From: Agrostemma githago
Lineage: Eukaryota > Streptophyta > Magnoliopsida > Caryophyllales > Caryophyllaceae
Length of the DNA stretch: 64,000 bases
Reading direction: 5' to 3'
Assembly: GCA_958450325.1 (NCBI GenBank)
Contig: OY288243.1
Span: 67,874,606-67,938,605, forward strand
Part shown: piece after piece, positions 22,952 through 34,560 of the stretch
Layout of the letters: every line of letters begins with the position of its first letter
How positions within the stretch are numbered: the stretch's first letter is position 1
Notes under the pieces: generated by a model
Seen by the model: only the letters and a program-made list of their open reading frames with translations
Databases searched by the model: none
Told to the model about the DNA's origin: nothing
Translations under genes and position numbers: made by a program

Positions 22952-23221
22952 TATTGGTTTTCCAAAATGTTTTGCAAAATTTGAAATGGTTTTAAAAAAA
23001 ACGTTTACCTTTATATTTAAAAAAAACAGAGTGTTGGGTGGTTTGGGTGCATTGCATACGCATGATTTATATATTCATATTTGTATATAAGTGATAATAT
23101 TTTGTGCTATTATCCTTACCTGAACTGTGAATGCTACTTACGTTATAAATTGTGATATTATTTGTGATAGAATGATCTTATGCTTGTACTTAATAGAACA
23201 TTGTTTATATCTATAGTAACC

Positions 23222-24710
23222 ATGCCTCCACGAAGGGAAAATGAAAACAACAATAATGATATGACTGCTATGATGACGCAACTTATAGCTCAAAACACAG
23301 TTCTTGTCGAAGTTGTGCAATAAATGACTATGGTTGCGCGGAATATGAATGAGACGGTTGAAAATGAAAATGATCCTACACCTACTGTTGTTGGAATGTC
23401 TGAAGCGGTACAGAAGAAGAGGCCTCCGTCTTTTACTGGGAAAGGGGATCCTACTGAGCTAGATAACTGGATTAGGGAGATAGAGAAAATTTTCTTGGTT
23501 GTTGGGTGCCCACATGAATTTCAGGCTAGGATCGTTGTCTTCTATTTGAAGGAGGAAGCAGACATCTGGTGGCAGACTGTGAAAGATGATTTTATGAAAC
23601 CTAAGAGGGTAATAAATGCTAATGGTACCGTTGTACTTCAGGATAAAGACTGGGTTGATCTTAAAGATTTACTTGAGGAAGAATTTTTCCCCGACCATGT
23701 GAAGAACCAAAAACTGGCTGAATTTGGGGATCTAAAGCAGACAGATGAGATGAGTGTGAAGGATTTTTATAACAAATTCATTGAACTTAGCAGGTTCGCT
23801 ATGGATTTGGTGCCAACTGAGCGAATTAAAGCCGCATGGTTTGAGGATAAGTTAAATTGGAAGATTAAGGGTAGGTTTGCTGGGGAGACCTTCACTTCAT
23901 TGAGAGATATTTATGCTAGAGCTGTTAACATTGAGAGGAGTAACCAGAAAATGGAGGCCAAGATGGGAAGTAGTGGGACTAAAAAGAGGGAGTATTAGGG
24001 GAGTCAATCTGACACCGCAGCTAAGAGAGGAAATTTCCATAATAATAACAACCCTCAGAATAAGTCCTGATCTTTTGGCGGGAATGTGAAAGAAGAATGG
24101 AATAACGGGAATGGTAAGAGTCAGGGGATAGGCCAAGTTTTTACCAGACACTATTACTGCAAGATATGAAAGGGAGATCACCCAGGAGTTGACTGTCAGG
24201 GAAATAGGGTGACATGCCACTGGTGTGGAAAATTGGGACACCGTGAGTTTGAATGTACTAATAAGAAGGTAGGACGACCCCGTAGTGCACAATCTGCTAG
24301 TGTGAGTGTGAATCAGGGTAACCGATTTCAGGGTCAGGGAAGAACACAGAGTTATGGTGGGTCTGCATCTAATAACACTTATAAGAACCCAGCTCCGACT
24401 CAGGGCAACACTACAGCAGCTAGTAAGCCCGCGGGACAGGTGAATGGGGCACAAAGTACTCAGAAGCCCACTGGGAAGCTCTATGTCATGAATAGAGAAG
24501 AAGTAGAAAACACAAACATCATTTCGGGTAACTTTCTTGTGAACTCTATTTCAGCTCATGTTCTGTTTGACTCTGGTGCATCTCACTCTTTTATTCAACT
24601 AAGTTTGTGGATAAAATGAATGTTGAACCTAGTGAAATTGTGGATTATGATTTTGCTATGCCATCTGGGGACTTAGTGAACTGGAAAAGAATTTTTAAGG
24701 ATATGTCTGT
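23222..24710 (+). pseudogene. Gag and protease start of chromovirus element C
   Basis: One reading frame runs from ATG at 23222 through stops at 23321-23323, 23996-23998 and two more at about 24068 and 24166. The gag domain includes GKGDPTELDNWIREIEKIF, WWQTVKDDF and FNDLKQ-like blocks at 23700-23960. A nucleocapsid CCHC knuckle (CHWCGKLGHREFEC) is at 24215-24260. Protease begins with LFDSGASHSF at about 24568-24597. A frameshift at 24597-24605 moves the rest of protease into another phase, and the solo LTR at 24711 then cuts the domain. Intact relatives have one uninterrupted gag-pol frame, so this copy is dead. Confidence 0.85.
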
Positions 24711-26228
24711 TGATGCGTGCCATTCCTATTCGATTTTTCACCTATTTTGGCACGCATTTTCGTGTCGTTTTATAAATTTTAGGAGTCGGATTAAGCTATT
24801 TTCTCCCATATGTGCTACTCGGGTATTCTTTTGTTGTTTTGCAGATAATCGAGACCGAGTAGTTAAAAGAGCTCAAAATTACGTCAAAAATCTTTAAAGC
24901 TCTAAAACTGATTCATTGTGCGAAAATCAAGAAGAGATAAAGGTGAGCCAAAGAAGGTCTATACAGAAGTGCAGCAAAAGAAGTCTACAAACCAAAAAGA
25001 CAAGTCTGTAGACTGAGGAAGTCTATAGACCAAAGTCTGTAGACTGAGGAAGTCCATAGACAAGACTGAGGATAAGTCTGTAGACTGGGGATAAGTCTAT
25101 AGACTTAGAACAAGTCTGTAGACTACACTACCCACGTTCTCCTCCTTGGCCCTTACGCTTTCTCAGCCCCACTAACTATTTACATTACAACTTAATTGGT
25201 TAGTGGGGATTAAGGGGTGAAGGGGAGATAATGGGTTGGTTAAGCTAGGATTAATCTATTATAAATAGGACCTTAGTTTCATTCATCTTATCATCTCTTT
25301 CATCTATCTTTTTCCTCAGTAATCATCTCATCATTCATCTTCATCTTTAGTTTAGTTTTAGTTTGTAGTTTACTGTAAATATTTAGTATTTCGCACAATT
25401 CCAGTATTTATTATTTTCAATCAAGACTCGGTTTTCATTATTTTTCTCCGTCTTCGTTCTAATTAGTTATTCCAATTTCGGTAATTCCTTCTTCTTCCCT
25501 AACCTCTCTTCGTCTTAGTTTACTGTAACTTTTTTTTTCTTCCTTCCGTTTGTTTCCTGTAACTTTTATCCTCTTTTATTTTTAGCTTTTTCTCATCCTC
25601 CTTCATCCTTCATCATGTTTTATTTTGTTAGGATTACTGTAAATATGTTTAGCTAATCTTCCGTCAGAGTTTAGGTGAACTGCGAATTGAATTGAGTTTA
25701 TATGTGATAACTGAATAATCGACCTTTACGAGTTAAATCGCTCTTGCAACATTATAACGACGAATAATTAATTATAGGCCGTAATTGATTGTTTGTATCT
25801 TGTAAATCCCGACCTAAGACCGAAAGCCTGGAACGGATTAGACTCGTTGTAATCGATAGAATTCCCTAATAAGTAGCGAGAGCCCGTTAGGTGACTTCTA
25901 GGATGACTAGTGATCCGAGAGGACCGTGTCGATATCCTTTAACTCGTCTTAACTGATTATTTGGAAATCGTATGTATGCTTGTTTTAATTCGTGGTGATC
26001 CGAAGACTCGGGTGCTTTTCTTATTTTTGATTAATTCACTATTTTTATTATTTAGATTTTTTTAGACTGTCATTCACCCAACCAATTATAATCGTGACTC
26101 GATAGTTAATTGACTAACTTATAATTTTCAACCTGCCTCCCTGTGGAATCGACCCTACTTACCGCTGACTTCCTGTTAGTAGTAATCTAGGATTATTTTG
26201 ATTACGGTGACACGACTAACCCGTATCA
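24711..26228 (+). mobile_element. Athila-like solo LTR inserted in element C
   Basis: This 1518-bp segment starts TGATGCGTGCC and ends CCCGTATCA. Flanks are TCTGT (24706-24710) and TCTAT (26229-26233), a 5-bp duplication with one mismatch. It has a TATAAATA box at 25260-25267. Near its right end is CTCCCTGTGGAATCGACCC, a stretch I associate with the 3' ends of Athila-type LTRs. No internal domain or second LTR is present, so it is a solo LTR. Its start can fold: GCGTGCC at 24715 pairs with GGCACGC about 40 bp later. It lies between the protease and RT halves of element C and is therefore younger than it. Confidence 0.75.
24960..25125. repeat. GTCTATAGAC-type palindromic minisatellite in the solo LTR
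   Basis: The self-complementary words GTCTATAGAC and GTCTGTAGAC recur about every 15-30 bp, separated by AAGGA or GAGGA-like spacers. About nine copies are seen by eye. It is located upstream of the TATA box at 25260. Confidence 0.75.
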
Positions 26229-29200
26229 TCTATGTTTATTGGTGATCATGATTTTAAGGCAAACCTGATAGAATTTCCGTTACCTCACTTTGATGTGACT
26301 TTGGGGACGGATTGGCTCGGTTCTCATCGGGCTAATATTGATTGTGCACAGAGTAAAGTTTCCTTGAGAGGGCCTAAAAATGTGAGAGTATCTTATAGGG
26401 GTCATGTAAAGGGTCCTAGAGTGAAACTTATTTCTGCTATGAAAGTAAAAAAGCATTTATCTAGGGGAGCTGAGTTGATTTTGTATCATGTAAGGGATTT
26501 GAGGGTGGAATATCCTGACTTGAGTGATGTTCCAGTAGTGAGTGAGTTTGTTGATGTGTTTCCTGGGGAAATACTGGGAATGCCTCCTGCTAGAGAAGTT
26601 GAGTTTAAAATCGACCTAGTGCCAAGAACGGGACCAATTGCTAAATCACCATACCGAATGGCACCGCTAGAAATGCAAGAACTTAAGAAACAATTAGATG
26701 AATTGATGGAGAAAGGGTATATTAGGCCTAGTGTGTCGCCTTGGGGTGCCCCTGTTTTATTCGTGAAGAAGAAGAATGGAACTTTGAGGTTGTGTATTGA
26801 TTATCGGGAATTAAACCAAGTTACTATCAAGAATAGGTATCCTTTACCTAGGATTGATGATTTGTTTGACCAGTTGAAGGGAGCTTCTGTTTTCTCTAAA
26901 ATAGACTTGCGATCTGGGTACCATCAATTGAAGATAGCACCTGAGGATGTACCTAAGACTGCATTTTCCACTAGATATGGCCATTATGAGTTTATTGTGA
27001 TAACTTTTGGGTTGACTAATGCACCTGCTGTGTTTATGGACTTGATGAACCGAACTTTTAGGACTTACCTAGATAAATTTGTTATGGTGTTCATTGATGA
27101 CATACTGATTTATTCGAGAAGTGAAGATGAGCATGAGGAATATTTACGTATTGTCCTGGGTATCTTGAGAGAAAAACAGTTGTATGCCAAATTTTCGAAA
27201 TGTGAGTTCTGGTTGGATCAAGTAGCTTTTCTGGGGCATATTATATCTAAGGATGGAGTATGAGTAGATCCTGCTAAGATTAAAGTTGTTAAGGAGTGGC
27301 CTAGACCGAAATCTGTGACTGAAATTCGTAGCTTTTTGGGTTTAGCTGGTTACTATAGAAGATTTGTGAAAGATTTTTCTAAAATAGCTAGACCAATGAC
27401 CACACTTATGAGGAAAGCCACAAATTTTCATTGGGATGAGGGATATCAGGAGTCATTTTAGATTTTGAAGGAGAAATTGACCACTGCTCCGGTTCTAGCT
27501 TTACCGGATGGAAATGAAGCTTATGAAATCTATACAGATGCATCTAAGAATGGGTTAGGTTGTGTCCATATGCAGAATAGGAGAGTGATTGCCTATGCTT
27601 CTAGACAGTTGAAACCTTATGAAGAAAATTATCCCACTCATGATTTTGAATTAGCAGCCGTAGTCTTTGCCTTGAAGATTTGGAGACATTATTTATTTGG
27701 TATACCCTTTAAGGGTTTCTCTGATCACAAAAGTTTAAAATATATATTTACTCAAAAGGAGCTTAACATGAGACAGAGGAGATGGTTGGAGCTGATTAAG
27801 GACTACGAGGTCGAGATTCAGTATTATGAAGGAAAGGCTAATGTGGTGGTCGATGCCTTGAGTAGAAAATCTATCCATACAATACAATTAGTGATGAACC
27901 GTGATAAGCTAAGGGAAGAATTTGTGAACTTTGCGATCCAAATGGCGAAGCCAAGAATCCCGTCTAATTTGTTATCTGTCGAGAGTGATTTGATAGGGGA
28001 GATTAGAGAATTGCAGGTTGGTGATAAGTATTTGCAGGATAAGTTAGTGAATGAGCCTACTTTGTTCAGGCGCAATGAGAGTGGATTGATTAAGGATCAC
28101 GATAGGGTTTGTGTGCCTAACCATTGGGAAATTAAGGAAAGAATAATGACTGAGGCACATGCAACATCGTATTCTGTTCACCCCGGGGGTGATAAAATGT
28201 ATGCGGACTTGAAATTAGCCTTTTGGTGGTTCGGTATGAAGAAACATATTGCAGATTTTGTGTCTCGATGCTTGATATGTCAGAAGGTTAAGAGTGAACA
28301 CAAGAGACCTCAAGGGAAGTTGCAACCTTTAGCAGTTCCCGAGTGGAAGTGGAGTTCAATCTCCGTGGATTTTGTAGCTGGATTGCCAAGGTCACAGAAA
28401 GGTAATAATATGATTTGGGTGATAATTGATAGGCTGACTAAGTGTGCACATTTTATTCCGATAAAAGATACCTGGAAGAAGAAGCAGCTAGCTGATGCTT
28501 ATATACATCATGTGGTAAGACTTCATGGAGCTCCTAAGGATATTGTGTCAGATAGGGATGCCAGATTTGTTTCAATATTTTGGGAAAAACTTCAGACAGC
28601 TTTGGGAACCGAGCTTAATATGAGCACAGCATTTCATCCAGCTACTGATGGTTGGACTGAAAGAACGAATCATATACTTGAGGACATGTTGCGAGCTTGT
28701 GTCTTACAATTTCAGGGAGGCTGGGAGGATAAGTTAGGTCTTATTGAGTTCTCTTATAATAACAGTTATTAGGCTACAATTCAGATGGCACCATTCGAGG
28801 TGTTGTACGGACGCAAGTGTAGGAGTCCGGTATGTTGGGGTGATATTAGTGAGCATATGATTCTAGGGCCTGAAATGATCACTGAAATGGTTGAGAGTGT
28901 TAGGATTATACAGTACAGGATGAAGGCAGCTCAAGACCGTCAGAAGAGCTATGCAGATAAGACTCGTAGGCACGTGGAATTTGAGGTTGGTGACAAAGTT
29001 CTTTTGCGTGTCTTGCCTACTAAAGGAGTAATGCGGTTCGGTAAGAAGGGCAAATTGAGCCAAAAGTTTATTGGTCTGTATGAGATTTTGGAGCATATTG
29101 GCGAGGTGGCTTATCGACTTGATTTACCAACTGATCTAGAACGAGTGCATAATGTATTACATGTTTCCCACCTAAGGAAATACATTAGTGATCCGTCACA

Positions 29201-29444
29201 TGTGTTAGACCCGGAGACTATTGAGCTTGATGAGACTATGACTTATGAAGAGACTCCTGTTCAGATTTTGGATAGTAAGGTGCATAAAACCCGTAGAACT
29301 GAAACAAGAATGGTCAAAGTTTTATGGAATAATAACAATGTGGAGGAGGCTACTTGGGAAGTTGAGTCAGTCACGAAAGACAAATACCCTCATCTCTTTG
29401 CCTTAGGTAATTTTTCGTGCTTCGTGGACGAAGCTTTATTTTAA
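26229..29444 (+). pseudogene. RT, RNaseH, integrase and chromodomain of element C
   Basis: A single frame is kept from about 26232 to TAA at 29442-29444, with in-frame stops only at 27261 (TGA), 27459 (TAG) and 28770 (TAG). It starts in the protease end (LGTDWLGSH). RT has KNGTLRLCIDYRELN, FSKIDLRSGYHQ and catalytic FIDD at 27090-27101. RNaseH follows (YTDASKNGLG, DHKSLKYIF, VVDALSRK). Integrase has the HHCC region (HPGGDKMYADLK to CLICQ) and core residues in SVDFVAGLP, VSDRDARF and TERTNH. Near the C-terminus (about 29240-29400) is a chromodomain-like module (VKVLWNNNNVEEATWEVES). Together these identify a Tekay/Del chromovirus. Absence of frameshifts but presence of stops suggests mostly point-mutation decay. 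Confidence 0.88.
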
Positions 29445-29971
29445 GGGGGATAGAAAATATGCATGACTACTTTATTTACTACTTTATTTTTGTGTTGGAT
29501 TAACTTTGTTGTGTGGTTTCACGTTATTATTGCTTATTGGTTACAAATACGAATCTATTGGTTATTGTTGGTTATGGTTGGATATTGGTTTTTCGTTAAT
29601 TCTTGAAATATTTGTTTACTCATATTGGTGGTTTATTTGTCCTCAATGTTTTTTTTTTAAAAAAATATAAAAAAAGATTGAACTTGTGAAATTTTAAAAC
29701 TTTGAAAATATTTAATTATTATTTACCCGGCATGCTCTTCGCTTTCTAAGTGACACTTTTGAGGATTGTGAGAATTTTGTGCGTTCGAACTCTAGCATTA
29801 TTTCGTGGAATTTGTTCTTATCTTGTGGAATTAGGTGATCTTACCTTGTGGAATTAGGGGTGGTGAAGTTGTGTTACTTTGGATTTGAGGAATTAGAGTC
29901 TTTTGGGATTTTAGGAGAATTTAGAAATGTGAGCCATCTCAGAGGTTGTGTGTTGTTTTGGCGGAGTTTGG
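29442..29971 (+). other. 3' end of element C after pol, with no LTR recognised
   Basis: TTTTAAGGGGGATAG at about 29441-29455 looks like the polypurine tract expected just before a 3' LTR. However, the next bases are not TGTAACACC and nothing like the 5' LTR follows. The 500 bp to 29971 are T-rich with no gene. Either the copy lost its 3' LTR by deletion or its end differs from the family norm. Confidence 0.5.
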
Positions 29972-30012
<41 letters not shown>

Positions 30013-30013
<1 letters not shown>

Positions 30014-31762
30014 CCTATGCTATGATGAGAACCATGAGAACCTATCTCAACCCTTAGATCTTAACACATCTAGATTAATTTCGTACATGATGATCCGACT
30101 AAATTCATTCTACTGAAAAAAGCGTGATACCTCCCCCCTCTCTCACTGCATCCTCTAAACTTCATTCAGAAAATAATGAAATTAAATGAACAATTCTCTA
30201 ATTTCACTGATCAAACTTCGATTCGTTAATTTATATTATGGAGTATGCCACCTGCTGCTGACTTCTGACATTATTTACTCTCACCTATGGTCTTACACAC
30301 TTCACCCTTCACCTCATAGTATTTGTTTACTTTAATTATTAATACTACTCTGTATTATTATTTATTGGATTGTGTTTTGTAATCAAAATTATACTCTAAT
30401 AATGGACTCATTGTGACCCATTAATTAGTATCGATCTTATTTTATTAAGATTGTTAGCAATATTAACGTTAGTGCATAGTTTATGTTCGTCGAATTATTA
30501 CCGACATTCTTGAAATTTCCTTATGAACATCAAAATTAATGTTTATCAGTAATTATTAGGATTAAAGTCATTTAATTATTGTTTTTAGTTTGTGAGATTG
30601 GGGATTTGGCAAATTTAGGGTTTATTCATAAGGTACACAAAAATTTAAAAAGGATACACTAACATTTAAAAAGATACACAAAAATTGAAAAACGTTACGC
30701 TAAAATTGAAAAAAAGGTATGTTAGAATTGGAAGAGTGTACACCATAATTAAAAGAGGGTACGATAAAATTAAGAAACGGTATGCTGTAAGGTACACTAA
30801 AATTGAAAAAGGGTACGATAAAATTGAAAAAGGTACGCCATAATTAAAAGAGGGTACGATAAGGGTGCGCTAAAATTGAAAAAGGGTACGCTAAAATTGA
30901 AAAAGAGTACGCTAAAATTGAAAAAAAAAGGTACGTTAAAATTTAAAAAGGGTACACGTTACCAAAATTAAAAAAGAGTACGATAAAATTAAGAAAATGT
31001 ATGATAACATTTAAAAAGGGTACGCTAAAATTGAAAAAGGGTACGCTAAAATTGAAAAAGGGTACGCTAAAATTAAGAAAGGGTACGCTAAAATTGAAAA
31101 AGGGTAAACCATAATTAAAAGAGAGTACGATAATGGTACGCTAAAATTGAAAAAGGGTACGCTAAAATTTAAAACTGGTACACCATAATTAAAAGGAAAA
31201 TTAAATCGGGTAGGGCTTGAAGAAGAAGTGTTTGTATTTCATATAAAATCCGTACAAAAGGAAATTAAAGGACAATATTTTAGATGAACTCTTAAATCAA
31301 TCAGGAAATTTGGAAAAAAAATGATAACATACCGTTCTGGGATTATTGCAATTATATTTGCTGACGATAATACTATTCTATTGTAATGAATTAATGAATT
31401 TAATTGAATAAGTTAATCATAAAATGATGAATTTAAAAAAAAATTAAAACTTAAGTTGCTGGGGTTCAATACCCAATTGTGATGTATAGATGGATTGAAG
31501 AAAAGCCGATTGAAAAATTGATGGATTGAAGAATCGGATTCAATGGTCGATTGAAGAATTTATGGATTAAAGGATTACGGATCAAAGAATTTTGTAGAAG
31601 GAGAAGGAGTTACGGGTTGAAGGATGAAGCAATTGTGATGAATTGATGGGATTGAAGAATTTTGAAGGATCCAACGAATAAGATTGAACACTATGATCCA
31701 ATGGCTCATAATATAGTTCTCACGGTTCTCATTGAAGGAGTGGTTCTCACGTGAACCTAAAT
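30013..31762. mobile_element. (TA)n-bounded unit 1
   Basis: It is preceded by (TA)n(GA)n and followed by (TA)n. The left end has ATGATGAGAACCATGAGAACC. The right end, on the opposite strand, has GTGAGAACCACTCC and then ATGAGAACCGTGAGAAC, giving imperfect terminal inverted repeats around the word GAGAACC. The centre (about 30640-31195) is a 20-22 bp tandem repeat. No coding sequence is seen. Confidence 0.5.
30640..31195 (+). repeat. 20-22 bp tandem repeat, GGTACGCTAAAATTGAAAAA type
   Basis: About 25 degenerate copies of a word like GGGTACGCTAAAATTGAAAA, with variants such as GGTACACCATAATTAAAAGA. No spacers of constant length but variable sequence are seen, so this is not a CRISPR array. Confidence 0.8.
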
Positions 31763-31789
31763 CTATATATATATATATATATAAAAATT

Positions 31790-32641
31790 GCATCCGGTGA
31801 GTTGGTCTTCTTTAAATGAGTCCGTCCCGCAAATCACAGCCACACGATCAAATCACATGAATGGCTGAGATTCAATCTCAGCGTCATCTTCATCGTATAT
31901 AATCTTATTGTTACAGTAACAGAACACTATTACAGTAACACAAATATCTTACTGTGACACTGTCACAGTAATAAGGAATTACAATAATAATGTCAGAGTA
32001 ATACTGTTACAGTAACAGAACACTATTACAGTAACACAAATATCTTACTGTGACACTGTCACAGTAATAAGGAATTACAATAATAATGTCACAGTAATAA
32101 TGTCACAGTAATATGAAATTAAAGAGTTATAAATTTCTTACTGTGACACTGTCACAGTAATAATGTCAAATTCATTTATCAATTGACACTACAAAGTAGT
32201 AACATCAACATGAGATTAACAGTAGCACTGTTCATTTATCATTGTTACCCTAACACTGTTACAGTAATATTTTTACCGTAACACTATTACATTAAAATTG
32301 TTACCGTAACACAGTTACAGGTTATAGTAATATTGTTACTGTAACACTTCAACACTGTTACAATTTACAGTAAGTTATAATAATATTGTTACTGTAACAC
32401 TTCAACACTGTTACAGTTTACCGTAATTTACAATAAGTTATAATAATATTGTTACCGTAACACTTCAACACTGTTACAGTTTTATCCTTAAAATATTGTT
32501 TTTTTTGTGATTATTTTTGGGTTCATACTTTTGTGAGTAAATTAGTTGGGGACGTGGTTGAATGACAGCCCTTGGATCTCTTAGATCCAATGGTCTAAGA
32601 TCGCGGGACGGACTCATTTAAGATGAGAGACTCACCGGATC
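31790..32641. mobile_element. (TA)n-bounded unit 2 with about 40-bp terminal inverted repeats
   Basis: The left arm (31790-31830) contains ATCCGGTGAG and AAATGAGTCCGTCCCGC. The right arm (about 32603-32641) contains GCGGGACGGACTCATTTAAG and CTCACCGGATC. They pair over about 40 bp with a few mismatches. (TA)n flanks both sides. The interior (about 31910-32480) is a degenerate repeat of ACAGTAACAC-like words with many inverted copies (GTTACAGTAAC). No coding sequence is present. The structure is that of a MITE-like non-autonomous DNA transposon. Confidence 0.65.
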
Positions 32642-32919
32642 CTCACTCTATATATATATATATATAGTAAGGCTCTTATGAATGGACAAGATGCATCCTA
32701 ATATTTGTATTTTAAAAAAAAAGAAAAAAAAAGAAGAGAGATTTAGTATCCTAAAATAACTCCTTTGATTTTAGGAAACAATAACTCCCATAATCATTTC
32801 ATTCCTCATTCATTCATTCATTCATTCACGTTATACGTTCATTAAAACCTAAAAAAAACGCTCCCATCATCACGTTCATTCATTCATTCAATCAAATCTG
32901 TGCTCGAAATTCCATTACT

Positions 32920-33898
32920 ATGAATTCAATGATCGCGACATCTTCATCAACTATTACATCTTCATCAACTATTGATAAGCAATTCATCGAGTATAACAAT
33001 GGTGAGTTTCGATATTGCTTTCATGTTTTGCGTTAATTTTTATTCATCATCTTGATTAATTTGCTTTCATGTTTTTTGCGTCGATTTTCATGTTGATATT
33101 GCTTTCATGGTCGTTTCATTCATCATAGATTCATATCAATGGTTAATTGGTCTCTTGTTAGTAAAGATTCCAGAGTTTTATGTTTGTTATTTAGGTTTTC
33201 CGTAATCTCCACTGATATTATTGTTTTGTTGTCTATTAAAGCAGACACGGCGTTGAAGTAACATATGTTCTAAGTTACAGTAACACGTAATTTTAATTGG
33301 AGTAACACACACTGAACGTTGAGAAAGGTTTTTGACGATGATGTTAGAGTAACGTGTTGTACGAGTTAGAGTAACTCAACTTATGAGTTGAAGTAACACA
33401 TTTGTTGCATCGACGCAACGTTGTTTAATTTTGTGCAGGTGGAATTGGCAAATATGCGAATGCACAGGACAACACCGGAAAAGGTGAAATTTTATTCATT
33501 TGATTAATCATAGATTCATATCAATGGTTTTTGGATTTGATTAATCATAGATTAAGCAGACACGGCGTTGAAGTAATATACGTTCTAAGTTACAGTAACA
33601 CCTTATTTTAATTAGAGTGACACACACTGAACATTAAAAAAGATTTTTGGCGCTGATGTTGAAGTAACTTGCTTTACGAGTTAGAGTAACACAACTTATG
33701 AGTTAAAGTAACACATATGTCCCATGGACGTAACGTTGTTTATTTTTTTGCAGGTAGCATTGGCAAAGAAGCAAATGCACAAGAATGGTGCAGAGATGTG
33801 GGTGAGGCGTTCACTCCGTACAGGGGCAAGTATTCGGGGAAATCGATGAGGCGGTGGAATTTTATAAAATCTACGCACAGGCTTGCGGATTCGAAGTT
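32920..33898 (+). pseudogene. Fragment of a FAR1-like (Mutator-type transposase family) gene
   Basis: An ATG at 32920 opens a Ser/Thr-rich start (MNSMIATSSSTITSSS) to a GT donor at about 33002. A small exon follows at 33439-33483 (GIGKYANAQDN) and another from 33754 (SIGKEANAQEW), both after T-rich AG acceptors. From 33806 one phase reads VQGQVFGEIDEAVEFYK, then IYAQACGFEV. This is the typical start of the FAR1 DNA-binding domain of plant FAR1-related proteins, which derive from Mutator-like transposases. It is one phase off the exon's apparent frame and stops within 20 codons, so it is broken. The rest of the domain and the transposase core are absent. The two small exons are near-duplicates and lie in a 315-bp tandem duplication. 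Confidence 0.5.
33241..33785 (+). repeat. Exon-containing tandem duplication, 315-bp spacing
   Basis: GCAGACACGGCGTTGAAGTAA occurs at 33241 and again at 33556. Homology continues through AGTAACAC-rich intron sequence, a T-rich acceptor and the exon words ATTGGCAAA..GC.AATGCACA. The two copies differ by scattered substitutions and small indels. Confidence 0.8.
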
Positions 33899-33989
33899 GT
33901 TTTTTTTGTGGGTTTACAAGAATAACTGATTTTTTACATATTTTTTTACACATAATGATGTACAACGTTGCAGTTAACTCTATATTTAT

Positions 33990-34560
33990 TTAATACATGC
34001 GTTTTTGGTTAGAGTAACATCTCAGATGTGTTGTAGTAACATCATTCGTTCCTTAAAGTAACAAATATAATGCATAAAAGTAACTGAGGATATTAACGTT
34101 GTTTATCATCCCTTCTTAGATTGACCACAACCATTTCTTATAGTAACATGATTTGTTCGTTAAAGTAACAGCTACACTGCGTTAGAGTAACACATATTTT
34201 TTTTCCTAAAGTAACACAGTTCATGAATTAAAGTAACACATTGTATGAGTTAAAGTAACAGTTTTTGCAAGAGACTATACAACAGTTCATGAATTAAAGT
34301 AACACATTGTATGAGTTAAAGTAACAGTTTTGCAAGAGACTATACAACGTAACAGGTTTTATGAGTTAAATAACACAGTTCATGAATTAAAGTAACACAT
34401 TGTATGAGTTAAAGTAACAGTTTTTGCAAGAGACTATTATACAACGTAACACATTGTATGAGTTAAAGTAACACAATTCATGAATTGAAGTAACACATTG
34501 TATGAGTTAAAGTAACATAGTTTACGGGTTATGACAGTAAAATAGTAACATACGTACAAC
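33990..34560 (+). repeat. AGTAACA-type repeat tract of unit 3
   Basis: Words like GAGTTAAAGTAACACAT and GAATTAAAGTAACACATTG recur about every 20-25 bp. A longer block containing TTTTGCAAGAGACTATACAAC is repeated three times at about 34260-34445. No open frame is seen. Confidence 0.8.

Noticed and set aside
29442..29972. 3' LTR of element C
   Set aside because: No TGTAACACC start, no TTACA end and no similarity to 19179-22937 by eye.
30640..31195. CRISPR-like array
   Set aside because: Plant nuclear context; repeats are degenerate and contiguous with no unique spacers of constant length.
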